Shown here: positions 9,373-19,118 of the stretch, one piece after another
How positions within the stretch are numbered: position 1 is the stretch's first letter
How the letters are laid out: every line of letters begins with the position of its first letter
NCBI GenBank assembly: GCA_003221695.1
Contig: QHSX01000050.1
Location: 1 to 64,000, forward strand
Length of the DNA stretch: 64,000 bases
Direction: 5' to 3'
DNA from: Candidatus Rokuibacteriota bacterium
GTDB taxonomy: Bacteria; Methylomirabilota; Methylomirabilia; Rokubacteriales; CSP1-6
Translations under genes and position numbers: made by a program
Notes under the pieces: model-generated
What the model was told of the DNA's origin: nothing
The model's database searches: none
Seen by the model: only the letters and a program-made list of their open reading frames with translations

Positions 9373-10350
9373 ATGACGACGCGCGCCGCGGTCACGCCCG
9401 CGCTGCTCGAGGAGTACTGCACGAGGTTTCGCAACTGGGGGCGCTGGGGCCCCGAGGACGAGATCGGGACCCTCAATTTCATCACGCCCAACGTCATCAC
9501 GCGCGCCGCCCGCCTGGTGCGACAGGGCAGGGTCATCTCGTGCGCGCTCAACTTCGACACGGGCGGCCCCCAGACCGGCGCTTTCGGACGCGTGAACCCC
9601 ATCCACAGCATGGTCGCCACCGGCACGGACCACGCGACGGGCCGGCAGCGGCTGGCGGGCTTCGAGACGATGCCCTACGGCTGGGGCTTCGCCGACGACC
9701 AGGTCACCATGTTCCTGCAGTGCGGGACCCAGTGGGACGGGCTCGGCCACATCTTTCACCACGGCAAGATGTACGGCGGCCGCGACGCGAGCCTGGTCTC
9801 GGCGACCGGCGCCGCACGAAACGGCATCGAGCACTACAAGGACCGGATCGTCACCCGGGGCGTGCTCCTCGATATCGCGCGCTACAAGGGTGTGGACGCG
9901 CTCCGGCCCGGCGAGGCGATCTACCTCGAGGATCTCGACGGCTGCGCTACCGCCGAGCGCGTGACCGTCGAGCCCGGAGACATCGTGCTCGTGCGGACGG
10001 GCGACGTGGGGCGGCGGCTCCGGGAGGGGAGCTGGGGGACCTTCTCGGCCGGCGACGCGCCGGGGCTCTCCTTCCTCACCGCCCCGTGGCTCTACGCGAA
10101 ACAGATCGCGGGGCTTGCCACGGACACCTGGGGCGCGGAGGTCAGGCCCAACGAGCTCCCAGGGTCGTTCCAGCCCCTCCACCTCGTCATGGTCGTCAAC
10201 ATGGGGCTCCTCGTCGGCGAGATCTTCCACCTCGAGGCCCTGGGGGAGGACTGTGCGAGGGACGGCGTCTACGAGTTCATGTTTGTGGCGCCGCCGCTGC
10301 CGATCACCCGGGCGGTGGGTTCGCCCATCAACCCCCAGGCGATCAAGTGA
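9373..10350 (+). CDS. Cyclase family protein (kynurenine-formamidase-like, PF04199-type)
   Basis: ~325 aa; CGTQWDGLGHIFHHGKMYGG metal-binding motif, ITRGVLLDIARYKGVD. Confidence 0.85.
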   Translation: MTTRAAVTPALLEEYCTRFRNWGRWGPEDEIGTLNFITPNVITRAARLVRQGRVISCALNFDTGGPQTGAFGRVNPIHSMVATGTDHATGRQRLAGFETMPYGWGFADDQVTMFLQCGTQWDGLGHIFHHGKMYGGRDASLVSATGAARNGIEHYKDRIVTRGVLLDIARYKGVDALRPGEAIYLEDLDGCATAERVTVEPGDIVLVRTGDVGRRLREGSWGTFSAGDAPGLSFLTAPWLYAKQIAGLATDTWGAEVRPNELPGSFQPLHLVMVVNMGLLVGEIFHLEALGEDCARDGVYEFMFVAPPLPITRAVGSPINPQAIK

Positions 10351-10614
10351 GGGGAGGAGCCACGAAGGGACTAGTTGTGACGAGGCAAGAGGTTGTTCAC
10401 CCAGGCCGACCTGGGGAAAGTAGTGGCTGCCAAGTCATTACTCACCCGGATCAGGAGGCCTGGATGAACGTCCACAAGAATGCCCGATGGGGGAGCGCCT
10501 GGATGTGGGCTGGGCGATCGACGTCTTGCACCCCTTGGCCCGCTAGTGCAGTGGCGCTACCACGCCTCACCGGCCGTGACAGAGTAGCCTTCGAGGACCA
10601 ACGCGCCGCGGCGG

Positions 10615-11730
10615 TCACACCCTCTCAGCCTCGGGCGTGATTGGCAGCGCGACCGGCCGCCGCCGGCGCGCCGAGAGGTCGAGGGCCTTGGTGAGCATGA
10701 GGCGGTCGTGGGCCTCGGCGGCGGTGGCGTGCGGGGTCGGATGGCCGAGCGTCAGGCGAGAGATCCACGCGTTGGTCTCCTCGCGCATCGGGCCCCACAG
10801 CTCACCGAGGGCCACGTTCCCCGGGGGATAGCTCTCGGGGAAGTCCACGTTGCGCGTGGTCTCCGGCGTGTAACCCGCTTGCTGCGGGATCGTGGTGGCC
10901 AGCACCACGTCGCGGTGGGTGTCGTCGATGGTCAGAACGCCCTCCGTGCCGACGATGCCGATCTCGAGGCTGTAGACCGAGCCCGGCCACACGACGGGCA
11001 GCGCCCAGGAGATGTTGAGGTGGTAGAGCGCGCCGTCGTGCATCGTGATCAGACCAGCGGTGGCATCGATGCCTCCGTGGGTGGGGCCGAGCACCCGGTC
11101 GATCGAGCGCGCGTAGGCCTCGACGGGCGTCTTGCCCTCCATGAGCCACATCACCACGTCGAGCGCGTGGGTCCCCGAGATGACCATCGGGGAGATCGTC
11201 TCGGGCCGGTCGGTGCGCCGGTAGTTGTCGAGGGCGACCAGGCGATTCATGAAGGCGCGTGACGTCGCCAGGGTCACGTCGCCCAGCTGGCCGGTGCGGA
11301 TCTTCTCCTTCGCGACGAGGAAGCGGCGGCGGAAGCGCTGGGTGTAGCCGACGACGGCGTCCACTCCTGCATCCTGGATGGCCTTGAGCACGCGCGCCGA
11401 CTCGGCGAGCTCGGTGGCGAGCGGCTTCTCGATCAAGAGGCTCACGCCCCGCTCGACCGCGGCGAGGATCGGCTCCACGTGCAGGTGCTCATCGGTGGCG
11501 ATGACCGCCGCCGTCACCTCGGGGCGCCTCAAGAGCTCATGGAAGTCGGTGGAGACGAACTCCGCCCCCACCCGCGCGGCGACCTCCTTGCCCCGATCGG
11601 CGCGCGTCTCGGCGACGCCGATCCAACCCACGCTCGCGTTCTTCGCGGCAATCTCGCCGCGGATCAGGCCGATCCGTCCCGCCCCCACGATCGCGAGGCC
11701 AATCCGCTTCGGTGCTCGCCCGGGCGCCAT
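10615..11730 (-). CDS. Gfo/Idh/MocA-family oxidoreductase
   Basis: 371 aa; GLAIVGAGRIGLIRGEIAAKN Rossmann motif, EKPLATELAES. Confidence 0.9.
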   Translation of the reverse strand: MAPGRAPKRIGLAIVGAGRIGLIRGEIAAKNASVGWIGVAETRADRGKEVAARVGAEFVSTDFHELLRRPEVTAAVIATDEHLHVEPILAAVERGVSLLIEKPLATELAESARVLKAIQDAGVDAVVGYTQRFRRRFLVAKEKIRTGQLGDVTLATSRAFMNRLVALDNYRRTDRPETISPMVISGTHALDVVMWLMEGKTPVEAYARSIDRVLGPTHGGIDATAGLITMHDGALYHLNISWALPVVWPGSVYSLEIGIVGTEGVLTIDDTHRDVVLATTIPQQAGYTPETTRNVDFPESYPPGNVALGELWGPMREETNAWISRLTLGHPTPHATAAEAHDRLMLTKALDLSARRRRPVALPITPEAERV

Positions 11731-11922
11731 GGGCAGCGCCTACTCACCCGGTCCCGATGATGCCGATGCCGATCTTCCGACTCATGTGCGGGTCTCCACG
11801 CGGGTGCCGTCCAGGATGGTCGTCCCCTGAGCGGGGAATGTATCGGGCCCGGTTGCGTTTGTCCACTCCGCCCACTATGATCGGCGGGCGATTGCCCGCA
11901 TACCTCCAGGAGGGAGTCTCAG

Positions 11923-12351
11923 ATGGCGGAGCAGCGGAACGCGAGCACGTCCCCGCAGTCGAAGACCAAGACCGAAGGCGCGGTCAAGGCCGGCGCCGGG
12001 TGCTATACCTTCGACCTCGGCAAGCTCAACACGATCGACGCCGGTCCCGGCTACTCGACGGCCCACGGGCCGGTCGTCGAGGGCGAGCGGATCCAGGTCG
12101 GTCTGATGCGCGTGCCGAGAGGAACCGGCGGCCGGCCCCACAGCCACCCGAACGAGCAGTGGATCTACGTCCTGCAGGGCACCCTCGAGAGCGAGGTGGA
12201 TGGCGTGAAGGCGCGCGTGCCGGCGGGCTCGCTGATCTACATCCCGTCCAACGTCGTGCACTCGGCGTTGGCCACTCCGGAAGAGGACGTCGTCTTCTTG
12301 ACGGCCAAGGACATGAGCCACGGAATCGCCGGGACGGCCGTCCCGAAATGA
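11923..12351 (+). CDS. Cupin-domain protein
   Basis: 142 aa; RPHSHPNEQWIYVLQGTLESEVDG cupin motif; RBS aggaggg. Confidence 0.85.
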   Translation: MAEQRNASTSPQSKTKTEGAVKAGAGCYTFDLGKLNTIDAGPGYSTAHGPVVEGERIQVGLMRVPRGTGGRPHSHPNEQWIYVLQGTLESEVDGVKARVPAGSLIYIPSNVVHSALATPEEDVVFLTAKDMSHGIAGTAVPK

Positions 12352-12372
12352 TCATATGGACAGATTTTGTAG

Positions 12373-12585
12373 ACCATCCCGGCCGCCCGCTTTAAGGCCC
12401 AGTGCCTCGCGCTGCTCGATAAGGTCGATCCGGAGGGCATCGTCATCACCAAGCACGGCAAACCCGTCGCAAGGCTCGTGCCGATCGAGACCGAATCGGT
12501 GAGGCTGATTGGCATGTTCAAGGACAAGATCCGGATCAAGGGGAAGATCCTGTCAAGCGGGCTGCGCTGGGATGCTGAATCTTGA
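12373..12585 (+). pseudogene. Phd/YefM-like antitoxin reading frame lacking a recognisable start codon
   Basis: IPAARFKAQCLALLDKVDPEGIVITKHGKPVARLVPIE is antitoxin-like, but an in-frame TAG (12370-12372) immediately precedes it and no ATG/GTG/TTG occurs in the conserved N-terminus. Confidence 0.55.
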
Positions 12586-12934
12586 TACCCACATCCTGCT
12601 GCACGCCCTGACGGACAGCCTGACCCGAAGAGAATCGGCGCTTCTCTCACGCGACACCTGGTCCATCTCCGCGATCGTACTCTGGGAGATCGCCAAGCTC
12701 GCCCGGCTCGGCAGGGTTGCAGTGGACCTGGACGATCCCGAACCTGTCCGCGTGCTGATGCGTCTGCACACCTGGCCATTGAGCCTCGACGTATGCCGCG
12801 CCATCCGCGATCTGGACGTACGGGGCGACCCGGCGGACGAGATCATCGCCGCGACCAGCGTGGTCCACCGCGTGCCACTGGTGACGCGGGATCAGCGCAT
12901 CCGGAGGTCGAAGCTGGTGCCGCTGGCCGTCTGA
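12572..12934 (+). CDS. PIN-domain toxin (VapC-like)
   Basis: MLNLDTHILLHAL, WEIAKLARLG, DPADEIIAATSVVHRVPLVTRDQRI: conserved acidic PIN residues; overlaps antitoxin 3' end. Confidence 0.85.
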   Translation: MLNLDTHILLHALTDSLTRRESALLSRDTWSISAIVLWEIAKLARLGRVAVDLDDPEPVRVLMRLHTWPLSLDVCRAIRDLDVRGDPADEIIAATSVVHRVPLVTRDQRIRRSKLVPLAV

Positions 12935-13004
12935 GCTTCTTTCGCTTGACCTGGGGAAGGTGCTGACGGAACATCCGTCCCCGAACCCTTCGGGAGAGGA
13001 CAGC

Positions 13005-14240
13005 ATGGCGAACTTCGGCACCGTGGGAGTGGACTGGCAGCAGCGCGTCAACTGGGACCGCCTCCGGAAGTACCGGCTCGAGCGAGCGCGTGAGCGCATG
13101 AAGGCGCACAACCTCGGCGCCCTCCTCCTGATGTACGACGAGAACGTCCGCTACGTGACCAGCACGCTGACGCCGGGCTGGAACCGTCTCAAGCCCGGGC
13201 TCCGCTATGCGCTCCTCTGCGGCGATGGCCCGCCGGTGCTGTTCGAGCAAGGGGACATCGGCTTCCAGATCCAGCGTCACGCCCCCTGGATTCCCGAGGA
13301 GAACATCCGCTGGTCGTACGCCTGGATCAAGGGCGCGGCCGGCCCCGCGTCCAAGCAGCAGGTGAAAAAGTTCACCGATGCCGTCGTGAAGGAGATGCGC
13401 CGCTACGACGTCGCCGATCAGACGCTCGGCGTGGATTTCATCGACATCAATATGCTGAGCCAGTTCGGCGAGGCGAAGCTCAAGTGGGCCGACGGGATGA
13501 CGCCCATGATGGAGGCGCGGGCGATCAAGAACGTGGACGAGCAAGAATGCCTGCGCATCGTGGGGGCGATCGGGGACGCGGCCCACTGGGAGACGATGCG
13601 CTTCTTGAAGCCCGGCCTCACGGAGAACCAGGTGACCGCCCATATCATGGAGTTTCTCTACGCGATCCCCGGGATGGAGGACGTGGAGGACGTGATCGTG
13701 TCGTCGGGCCCGAACACGTGGCCGAACTGGCGGAACTTCTCGGATCGGATCATCAAGCCCGGCGAGATCGTGTTCATGGACCTGGCGGCGCTGACCTGGA
13801 ACGGCTACAAGTCGTGCTACTACCGGACCTACTGCGTGGGTAAGAAGCCGACGCAGGAGATGAGGGACTACTACGCGACCGCGCTCAAGTGGCTCTACGA
13901 CTCGATTCACGCGGTGCGTCCCGGCGCGACGACCCGCGACATCGCGCTCAAGTGGCCCTCGGCCCGAGAGGCGTGGGGCTACGCCGAGGAGGACCAGGCC
14001 GCCGCCAACCTCTGGGGGCACGGCCTCGGGCTCGCCCAGTACGACCAGCCGGTGATCTCGCGCATCTGGTCGCTCGACCATCCGCTGGAGATCCGACCCG
14101 GCATGGTCTTCGCCCTGGAGACCCAGCACGGCAAGCGGTACGAGTGGGGCGTGCGGATCGAGGAGATGCTGATCGTCCATCCGGACCGGACCGAGATCAT
14201 CAGTAACTTTCCGGTGGAAGAGATCACGGTCGTTGCCTGA
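13005..14240 (+). CDS. M24-family Xaa-Pro peptidase/creatinase-like protein
   Basis: NVRYVTSTLTPGWNR N-domain and RPGATTRDI...WGHGLGL..RPGMVFALE M24 fold; ATG 13005 after RBS-like gagagga. Confidence 0.85.
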   Translation: MANFGTVGVDWQQRVNWDRLRKYRLERARERMKAHNLGALLLMYDENVRYVTSTLTPGWNRLKPGLRYALLCGDGPPVLFEQGDIGFQIQRHAPWIPEENIRWSYAWIKGAAGPASKQQVKKFTDAVVKEMRRYDVADQTLGVDFIDINMLSQFGEAKLKWADGMTPMMEARAIKNVDEQECLRIVGAIGDAAHWETMRFLKPGLTENQVTAHIMEFLYAIPGMEDVEDVIVSSGPNTWPNWRNFSDRIIKPGEIVFMDLAALTWNGYKSCYYRTYCVGKKPTQEMRDYYATALKWLYDSIHAVRPGATTRDIALKWPSAREAWGYAEEDQAAANLWGHGLGLAQYDQPVISRIWSLDHPLEIRPGMVFALETQHGKRYEWGVRIEEMLIVHPDRTEIISNFPVEEITVVA

Positions 14241-14258
14241 CTGCGCGTCGGGAGCGGC

Positions 14259-15281
14259 ATGATGCGAACCGCCGTTCTCCAGGCGCCTCGCCGCTTCGAG
14301 GTGACCGAGCAACCCACGCCCCGGCCGGGCCGAGGCGAGGCCGTCGTTCGCGTCGCCGGTACCGCGGTCTGCCACACGGATCTGGCGATCTACACGGGTC
14401 GCCACCCCGGCGTGCGCTACCCTGTGATCCTCGGCCACGAGGCCGCCGGCGTCGTGGAGGCGGTCGGTCCCGACACGAGCATCGGGGTGGGCGCGCGGGT
14501 CGTGATCAACCCGATCATCGCGTGCGGCGCGTGCGACTGCTGCGTGCGGGGCGACGAGAACCTCTGCCGTCGGGCCGGGTTGCTCGGTCGAGAGCTCCCC
14601 GGCTCGCTGGCCGAGCACGTGGCCCTGCCGGAACGGTACCTGCACCCGCTGCCTTCCGAGATCGGCCTCGAGGCCGCCACGCTCATCGAGACACTGGCAA
14701 CCGTGCGCCACGCGCAGCGGCGGGTGCGCATCGATCCCGGCGACGCGGTCGTGGTGCTCGGACAGGGCGCGACGGGGCTCTTCCACACGCGGCTCGCCAA
14801 GCTCGCGGGCGCGAGTCCGACCGTCGCCGTCTCGCGGAGCGCCTGGAAGCGCGATCTGGCGCGGCGTATGCGAGCCGACGCGACCGTCGATCCGTCGGTG
14901 CACGACGTCGTCGCGGAGGTGCTGGCGGTGACGGCTGGGCGCGGGGCGGACGTGGTGATCGACACCACGGGCGATCCGAGCCTCGTGCGCCCGGCCATGG
15001 ACATGCTCCGCCCCGGCGGCACGCTCTTGCTCTACGCGATCAGTCACGAGCCCGTGCAGGACTTCACGACCTTTTCGATGTATGTGAAAGAGCTGACGCT
15101 CGTGGGCTCGCGTGCGCTCGTCCCCGCGGATTTCGAGCCTGCCATCCGGCTGGTGGCGACCGGCGCCGTGGACCTGGACGGCTTCATCACCGGCTCCTAT
15201 CCGCTCCACCAGACGGCGGCGGCCTTCGGCGAATACGAGCGCGCCCCCGATCGCGTGCTGAGGGTTCTCATTGTTCCCTGA
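14259..15281 (+). CDS. Zinc-dependent alcohol dehydrogenase (MDR family)
   Basis: GHEAAGVVEAVG, CGACDCCVRGDENLCRRAG structural-Zn motif. Confidence 0.9.
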   Translation: MMRTAVLQAPRRFEVTEQPTPRPGRGEAVVRVAGTAVCHTDLAIYTGRHPGVRYPVILGHEAAGVVEAVGPDTSIGVGARVVINPIIACGACDCCVRGDENLCRRAGLLGRELPGSLAEHVALPERYLHPLPSEIGLEAATLIETLATVRHAQRRVRIDPGDAVVVLGQGATGLFHTRLAKLAGASPTVAVSRSAWKRDLARRMRADATVDPSVHDVVAEVLAVTAGRGADVVIDTTGDPSLVRPAMDMLRPGGTLLLYAISHEPVQDFTTFSMYVKELTLVGSRALVPADFEPAIRLVATGAVDLDGFITGSYPLHQTAAAFGEYERAPDRVLRVLIVP

Positions 15282-16554
15282 CGTCGCCGTCCGACTCACC
15301 GACGCCGACGCGGCCACGGCCGAGCGGGTCGGGCCCAAGGCGGCGACCCTGGCCCGGCTCCACCGGGCCGGGTTGCCTGTGCCCGATGGCGTCTGCCTCA
15401 CCGCCGACGCCTATCGGCGGCAGGTCGCGCTCGGGGATGTCGCCGACGCCGCGCGACGGGCCGCCGGGGCCGAGGGGCTCGAGGGTCGGCGGCTGGCGCT
15501 CTCGATCAGGCTGGCTCTCACTCGCGCGGCGCTCGACCCCGCGATCGGCGCCGCGCTCGACACCGCCTGGAGACGGATGAGGAGGCGAGCCGGCGCCCAG
15601 CTCGCCGTGCGCTCGTCGGCCTCCTGCGAGGACGCAGCAGCGGCATCCTTCGCGGGTCAGTTCGAGACGTTTCTCGGCATTGCCGAGCCGGCCGATCTGA
15701 TCACAGCGGTGCGTGCTTGCTGGGCGTCGCACTGGTCGCCGCGCGCGCTCCGGTATATGCGTGCCTGCCAGGTCGACCCGGCGCAGTCGGCGATGCCGGT
15801 CCTGATCCAGGGGATGGTGGAGGCCGAGGCTGCCGGCGGCGCGTTCAGCCTGACTCCGGACGATCACATCGTGCTGACCGGTGCCTGGGGGCTCGGTCCC
15901 GCCGTCGCCCAGGCCGAGGTCGTTCCCGATCGCTACCTCGTACGGCGCGACACGTCGGTCGAGGCGGTGGAGCCGGGACGCAAGGAGCATCTCGTCGTCT
16001 CGGCGGGCGCCGGCCCGTGCTGGCGTGCCGTCGAGCCGGACCGAGTCGAGGCGCCGTGCTTGACCAACACCGAGGCGTCCACGCTCGCGCGCCTCGTGCT
16101 CGAGGCGGAATCCGTGCTCGGCTCGGCCGTCGAGCTCGAGTGGGCCAAGGACCGGCGGCGGTTCTGGATTCTCCAGTCGCGACCGCTTCACGTTGCGCCG
16201 CGTGGTACGCCGGACGACGCTTGGAGTCGCTACCCGGCGCTGACCGGTCAACCGGCGGGCATCGGCTGGGGCACGGGCCCGGCGTGTCTGGTCCTGGACG
16301 AGCGCGACCTCGAGCGTGTGATCACGGGGAGCATCGTCGTCACACAGGTCGCGGGCCCGGCGCTCGCCGCGGTGCTTCCCCGCGCGGCGGGCGTCGTGGC
16401 CGAGCTCGGCGGCAGCACCTCGCACCTGGCGGCGCTGGCGCGGGAGCGCTCCATTCCGGCGGTGCTCGGCGCCCGTGGTGCGACCCGGCGGATCCCCGAA
16501 GGGGCCACGGTCGCCGTCGACGGCATCACGGGCGTCGTCCGCTGGGTCGGTTGA
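15271..16554 (+). CDS. Compact PEP-synthase/dikinase-like protein (ATP-grasp plus swivelling His domain)
   Basis: VGPKAATLARLHRAGLPVPDGVCLT; AVRSSASCEDAAAASFAGQFETFLG; GGSTSHLAALARERSIPAVLG; TTG start overlapping ADH stop. Confidence 0.75.
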   Translation: MFPDVAVRLTDADAATAERVGPKAATLARLHRAGLPVPDGVCLTADAYRRQVALGDVADAARRAAGAEGLEGRRLALSIRLALTRAALDPAIGAALDTAWRRMRRRAGAQLAVRSSASCEDAAAASFAGQFETFLGIAEPADLITAVRACWASHWSPRALRYMRACQVDPAQSAMPVLIQGMVEAEAAGGAFSLTPDDHIVLTGAWGLGPAVAQAEVVPDRYLVRRDTSVEAVEPGRKEHLVVSAGAGPCWRAVEPDRVEAPCLTNTEASTLARLVLEAESVLGSAVELEWAKDRRRFWILQSRPLHVAPRGTPDDAWSRYPALTGQPAGIGWGTGPACLVLDERDLERVITGSIVVTQVAGPALAAVLPRAAGVVAELGGSTSHLAALARERSIPAVLGARGATRRIPEGATVAVDGITGVVRWVG

Positions 16555-16654
16555 GTTTCTTGACCAACCCAAAGGGTCTGCTAAGCTCGGCGCACCCTTC
16601 GCGCTGCAGTGAACCGGCCTGGCTGACTCGCCCGTGTGCCCAAAGGAGGTCCGT

Positions 16655-17458
16655 ATGTCATCCGAGGGGAAATACGCCCTGATTACCGGGAGCTCGCGTG
16701 GTATTGGCAGGGGGATCGCCGTGAAGTTGGCGGAGCAGGGCGTCAAGGTGGCTGTGCACTACTACCAGAATGACGGCGCGGCGAAAGACACGCTCGCACG
16801 CATCCGGCAGCACGGGTCAGACGGGTTCGTCGTCCAGGCGGACGTCTCCCGCACCGATGAGGTCCGTCGCATGTTCGGCCGGGTCAAGGGCGAGTTCGGC
16901 GCGCTGGACGTCTTCGTGAGCAACGCGCGGCCCGAGCTGCCGACGTTCTACCAGGCGCCGATGGACATCACCCTCGATAAGTGGGATATGGCCCTCGATT
17001 CCCAAGCCAAGGCCTTTCTGGTCGGAGTTCATGAGTCAGCTCGCCTGATGTCTGGTGGAGGCAGGATCCTGGCCATCACCTACGCGCCGAGCGCGCGCAC
17101 CGGCAGCTGGCAGCCCTGGGTCGCCATGGGGTCGGCCAAGGCCGCGATGGAGGCGTTGGTCCGTTACTTCGCGGTGGCGCTGGTCAAGCGGGGTATCACG
17201 GTGAACGCCCTGAGCCCTGGGCTCACCGAGGACAGCGTCTTGAACAGCCTGCCCCAACCGGTACAGGACATGAGCCGCACCTGGCACGAGGCCGGATGGA
17301 CACCGGCGGGACGGCTGACGACGCCGGCGGACATCGGCAATGCCGTGAGGCTCCTGTGCTCCGAGGAAGCTGGCTGGATCACCGGCCAGGTCATCGCCGT
17401 GGACGGTGGCGCGTCACTGATGGACACCGTCTTTCCCCTCGAGATCCAACGCGGGTAG
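16655..17458 (+). CDS. SDR-family oxidoreductase (3-oxoacyl-/enoyl-ACP reductase-like)
   Basis: ALITGSSRGIGRGIAVKLAEQG; strong RBS aaaggaggt before ATG 16655. Confidence 0.85.
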   Translation: MSSEGKYALITGSSRGIGRGIAVKLAEQGVKVAVHYYQNDGAAKDTLARIRQHGSDGFVVQADVSRTDEVRRMFGRVKGEFGALDVFVSNARPELPTFYQAPMDITLDKWDMALDSQAKAFLVGVHESARLMSGGGRILAITYAPSARTGSWQPWVAMGSAKAAMEALVRYFAVALVKRGITVNALSPGLTEDSVLNSLPQPVQDMSRTWHEAGWTPAGRLTTPADIGNAVRLLCSEEAGWITGQVIAVDGGASLMDTVFPLEIQRG

Positions 17459-17465
17459 GGCAGGC

Positions 17466-17494
17466 GGGGCGGCGGCTTCCCTGGCCGCCGCCCC
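17466..17494. terminator. GC-rich hairpin between convergent genes, likely bidirectional terminator
   Basis: GGGGCGGCGGC-ttccctg-GCCGCCGCCCC: perfect 11-bp stem, 7-nt loop; no obvious U-tract. Confidence 0.6.
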
Positions 17495-17511
17495 GGCCCC
17501 GCGGGTCGGAT

Positions 17512-18858
17512 CTACAGGGAACGGAGAAAGTTCAGGACGTCCTGCTTCTGCGACTGGCTCAGCGTGTAATACAGGTCGATCACGCCGTTGGCCTCCGACG
17601 ACCGGAACCGCAGATCCCCGAGGCTCCGGTGCGCCCAGATCGCTTCGAGCAGATCCGTCGTGCGCCCGTCGTGCAAGAAGAAGATCCGCTTGCCGAGGCC
17701 CCAGAGCGGCGCGGTCCGGAACTCGTCGCCTCCGGCCTGGCCCTGGACGATGTCGTCGGCGAGGCCCGGCCCCATCCCGTGGACCAGCAGGTCGGAGAAC
17801 AGGCGCGCCGGCTTGTCGCTCAGCGCCTCGACCGTCGACGGGCCCGTCCGGAGCACAGGCGTATGGCACAGGGTGCAGCCGACCGCCCCGAACAGAAGGC
17901 GGCCCCGGCCGATCGACGCGGCGCCGCCCGGGGTGTCGGGCGACGGCCGCGGCGGGGCGAGGAACCGCATGAAGAACGCGAACTTCTCGATGGCGCTCAG
18001 CGCGTCGGGCCCCGTCGTCCCGTCAGAGCTCGTCAGGTTGTTGGGCACGGGAGTGAACTGGCACTGGGGCGTCTCATCGCGCTCGGTCTGGAATAGCTCG
18101 TTGGTGATCCCCATCTCGACGTTGTAGGCCTCCCCCGAGAAGAGCAGGAGCGACTTGTTCTGGGCCTTCCAGCCGAACCGCGCGATCGTTCCGTCGTTGC
18201 CGTTTCGGTTCGGGCGGCCGGAGATCCCGAACGCCGCCTTCAGAGCCGCGTTCGCGGTGCGGTTAGCGAGGATCGTGCTGTCCGGAATCTGCTCGATCAG
18301 CCCGGCGCCGAAGGTCGGCGTGGGGATCCGGAAGATGACGTTATCGGCCGCGAGCTGGCCCTCGAAGTCGTCCTGCGAGATGGGGCAGCCACTGGCGTCG
18401 GCCGTCCCGTCGTTCCGTCCGCTGACGACGAACAGTGCGTGGACGCCACCATCGCGGGTGCCGTTGGGCTTGTGCTTGAATCGCGCCTCCCGCACCGGCC
18501 CGTCGAGGGTGATGAACGACGGCACGACGTTGAGAGCGCCGAAGGCGGTGGCGACCTCGACTTGTGGATTCACGGCGGGGCTCGTCCCGCCGATGGCCGG
18601 CTGGGAATGGCAACCGACACAGCTGTCGAGGTTGAAGCGCGGACCTAGCCCTTCCTCGAGCGGGTCGGATTCTTGGAATTCCTCGAGCCCTGCCGTGAAG
18701 AGGTCCGGTTGCAACCCCGTCAGGCCGTCGAGCATCCTGCCCGCGCCCGCGGGCCCTGGGCGCACCCCGGGATCCCTCGCAAAGAACTGGGCGCTGGCTC
18801 CGACGGCCACCAACAGGACAGAGACGACGATGACGACGAGCGCGTTGAGCCTCGTCAT
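17512..18858 (-). CDS. Di-heme oxidoreductase-like cytochrome (DUF1111-type)
   Basis: SCVGCHSQPAIGG and CTLCHTPVLRTGP heme motifs; FSDLLVHGMGPGLAD and FFLHDGRTTDLLEAI characteristic segments; signal peptide. Confidence 0.85.
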   Translation of the reverse strand: MTRLNALVVIVVSVLLVAVGASAQFFARDPGVRPGPAGAGRMLDGLTGLQPDLFTAGLEEFQESDPLEEGLGPRFNLDSCVGCHSQPAIGGTSPAVNPQVEVATAFGALNVVPSFITLDGPVREARFKHKPNGTRDGGVHALFVVSGRNDGTADASGCPISQDDFEGQLAADNVIFRIPTPTFGAGLIEQIPDSTILANRTANAALKAAFGISGRPNRNGNDGTIARFGWKAQNKSLLLFSGEAYNVEMGITNELFQTERDETPQCQFTPVPNNLTSSDGTTGPDALSAIEKFAFFMRFLAPPRPSPDTPGGAASIGRGRLLFGAVGCTLCHTPVLRTGPSTVEALSDKPARLFSDLLVHGMGPGLADDIVQGQAGGDEFRTAPLWGLGKRIFFLHDGRTTDLLEAIWAHRSLGDLRFRSSEANGVIDLYYTLSQSQKQDVLNFLRSL

Positions 18859-19118
18859 GAGTGCGCTCCCATAAGAGGTGAGCACGCTCCCGATGAGCGC
18901 TACGAATCACAGCCCTTGCGAGACCGAGGGAGCAACGCGTGTGCCACCGGCGCACGCGGTGCGACAACGCCGAGAATCCACGTGCTTGATTTCCGTGTGG
19001 CGGGACAACGTGGCAGCGAATCACCTGCGGCTGACATTTACGGAAATTGACCATCGGCCGAAAGTGATCAAGCGCTTTGACAGCGACGCCGGACTGGGGC
19101 ATTGTCCCGGGGGGAATC

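Noticed and set aside
12843-15401. Very long minus-strand ORF (852 aa) and similar long ORFs at 51587..55054 (+), 58698..61904 (+), 46433..49441 (+), 22986..24512 (-)
   Set aside because: They lie antisense to clearly conserved genes (M24 peptidase/ADH, dnaE, valS/birA, miaB/FBPA, M50). Their low-complexity Arg/Asp/Glu/His-rich composition is typical of GC-rich shadow ORFs.
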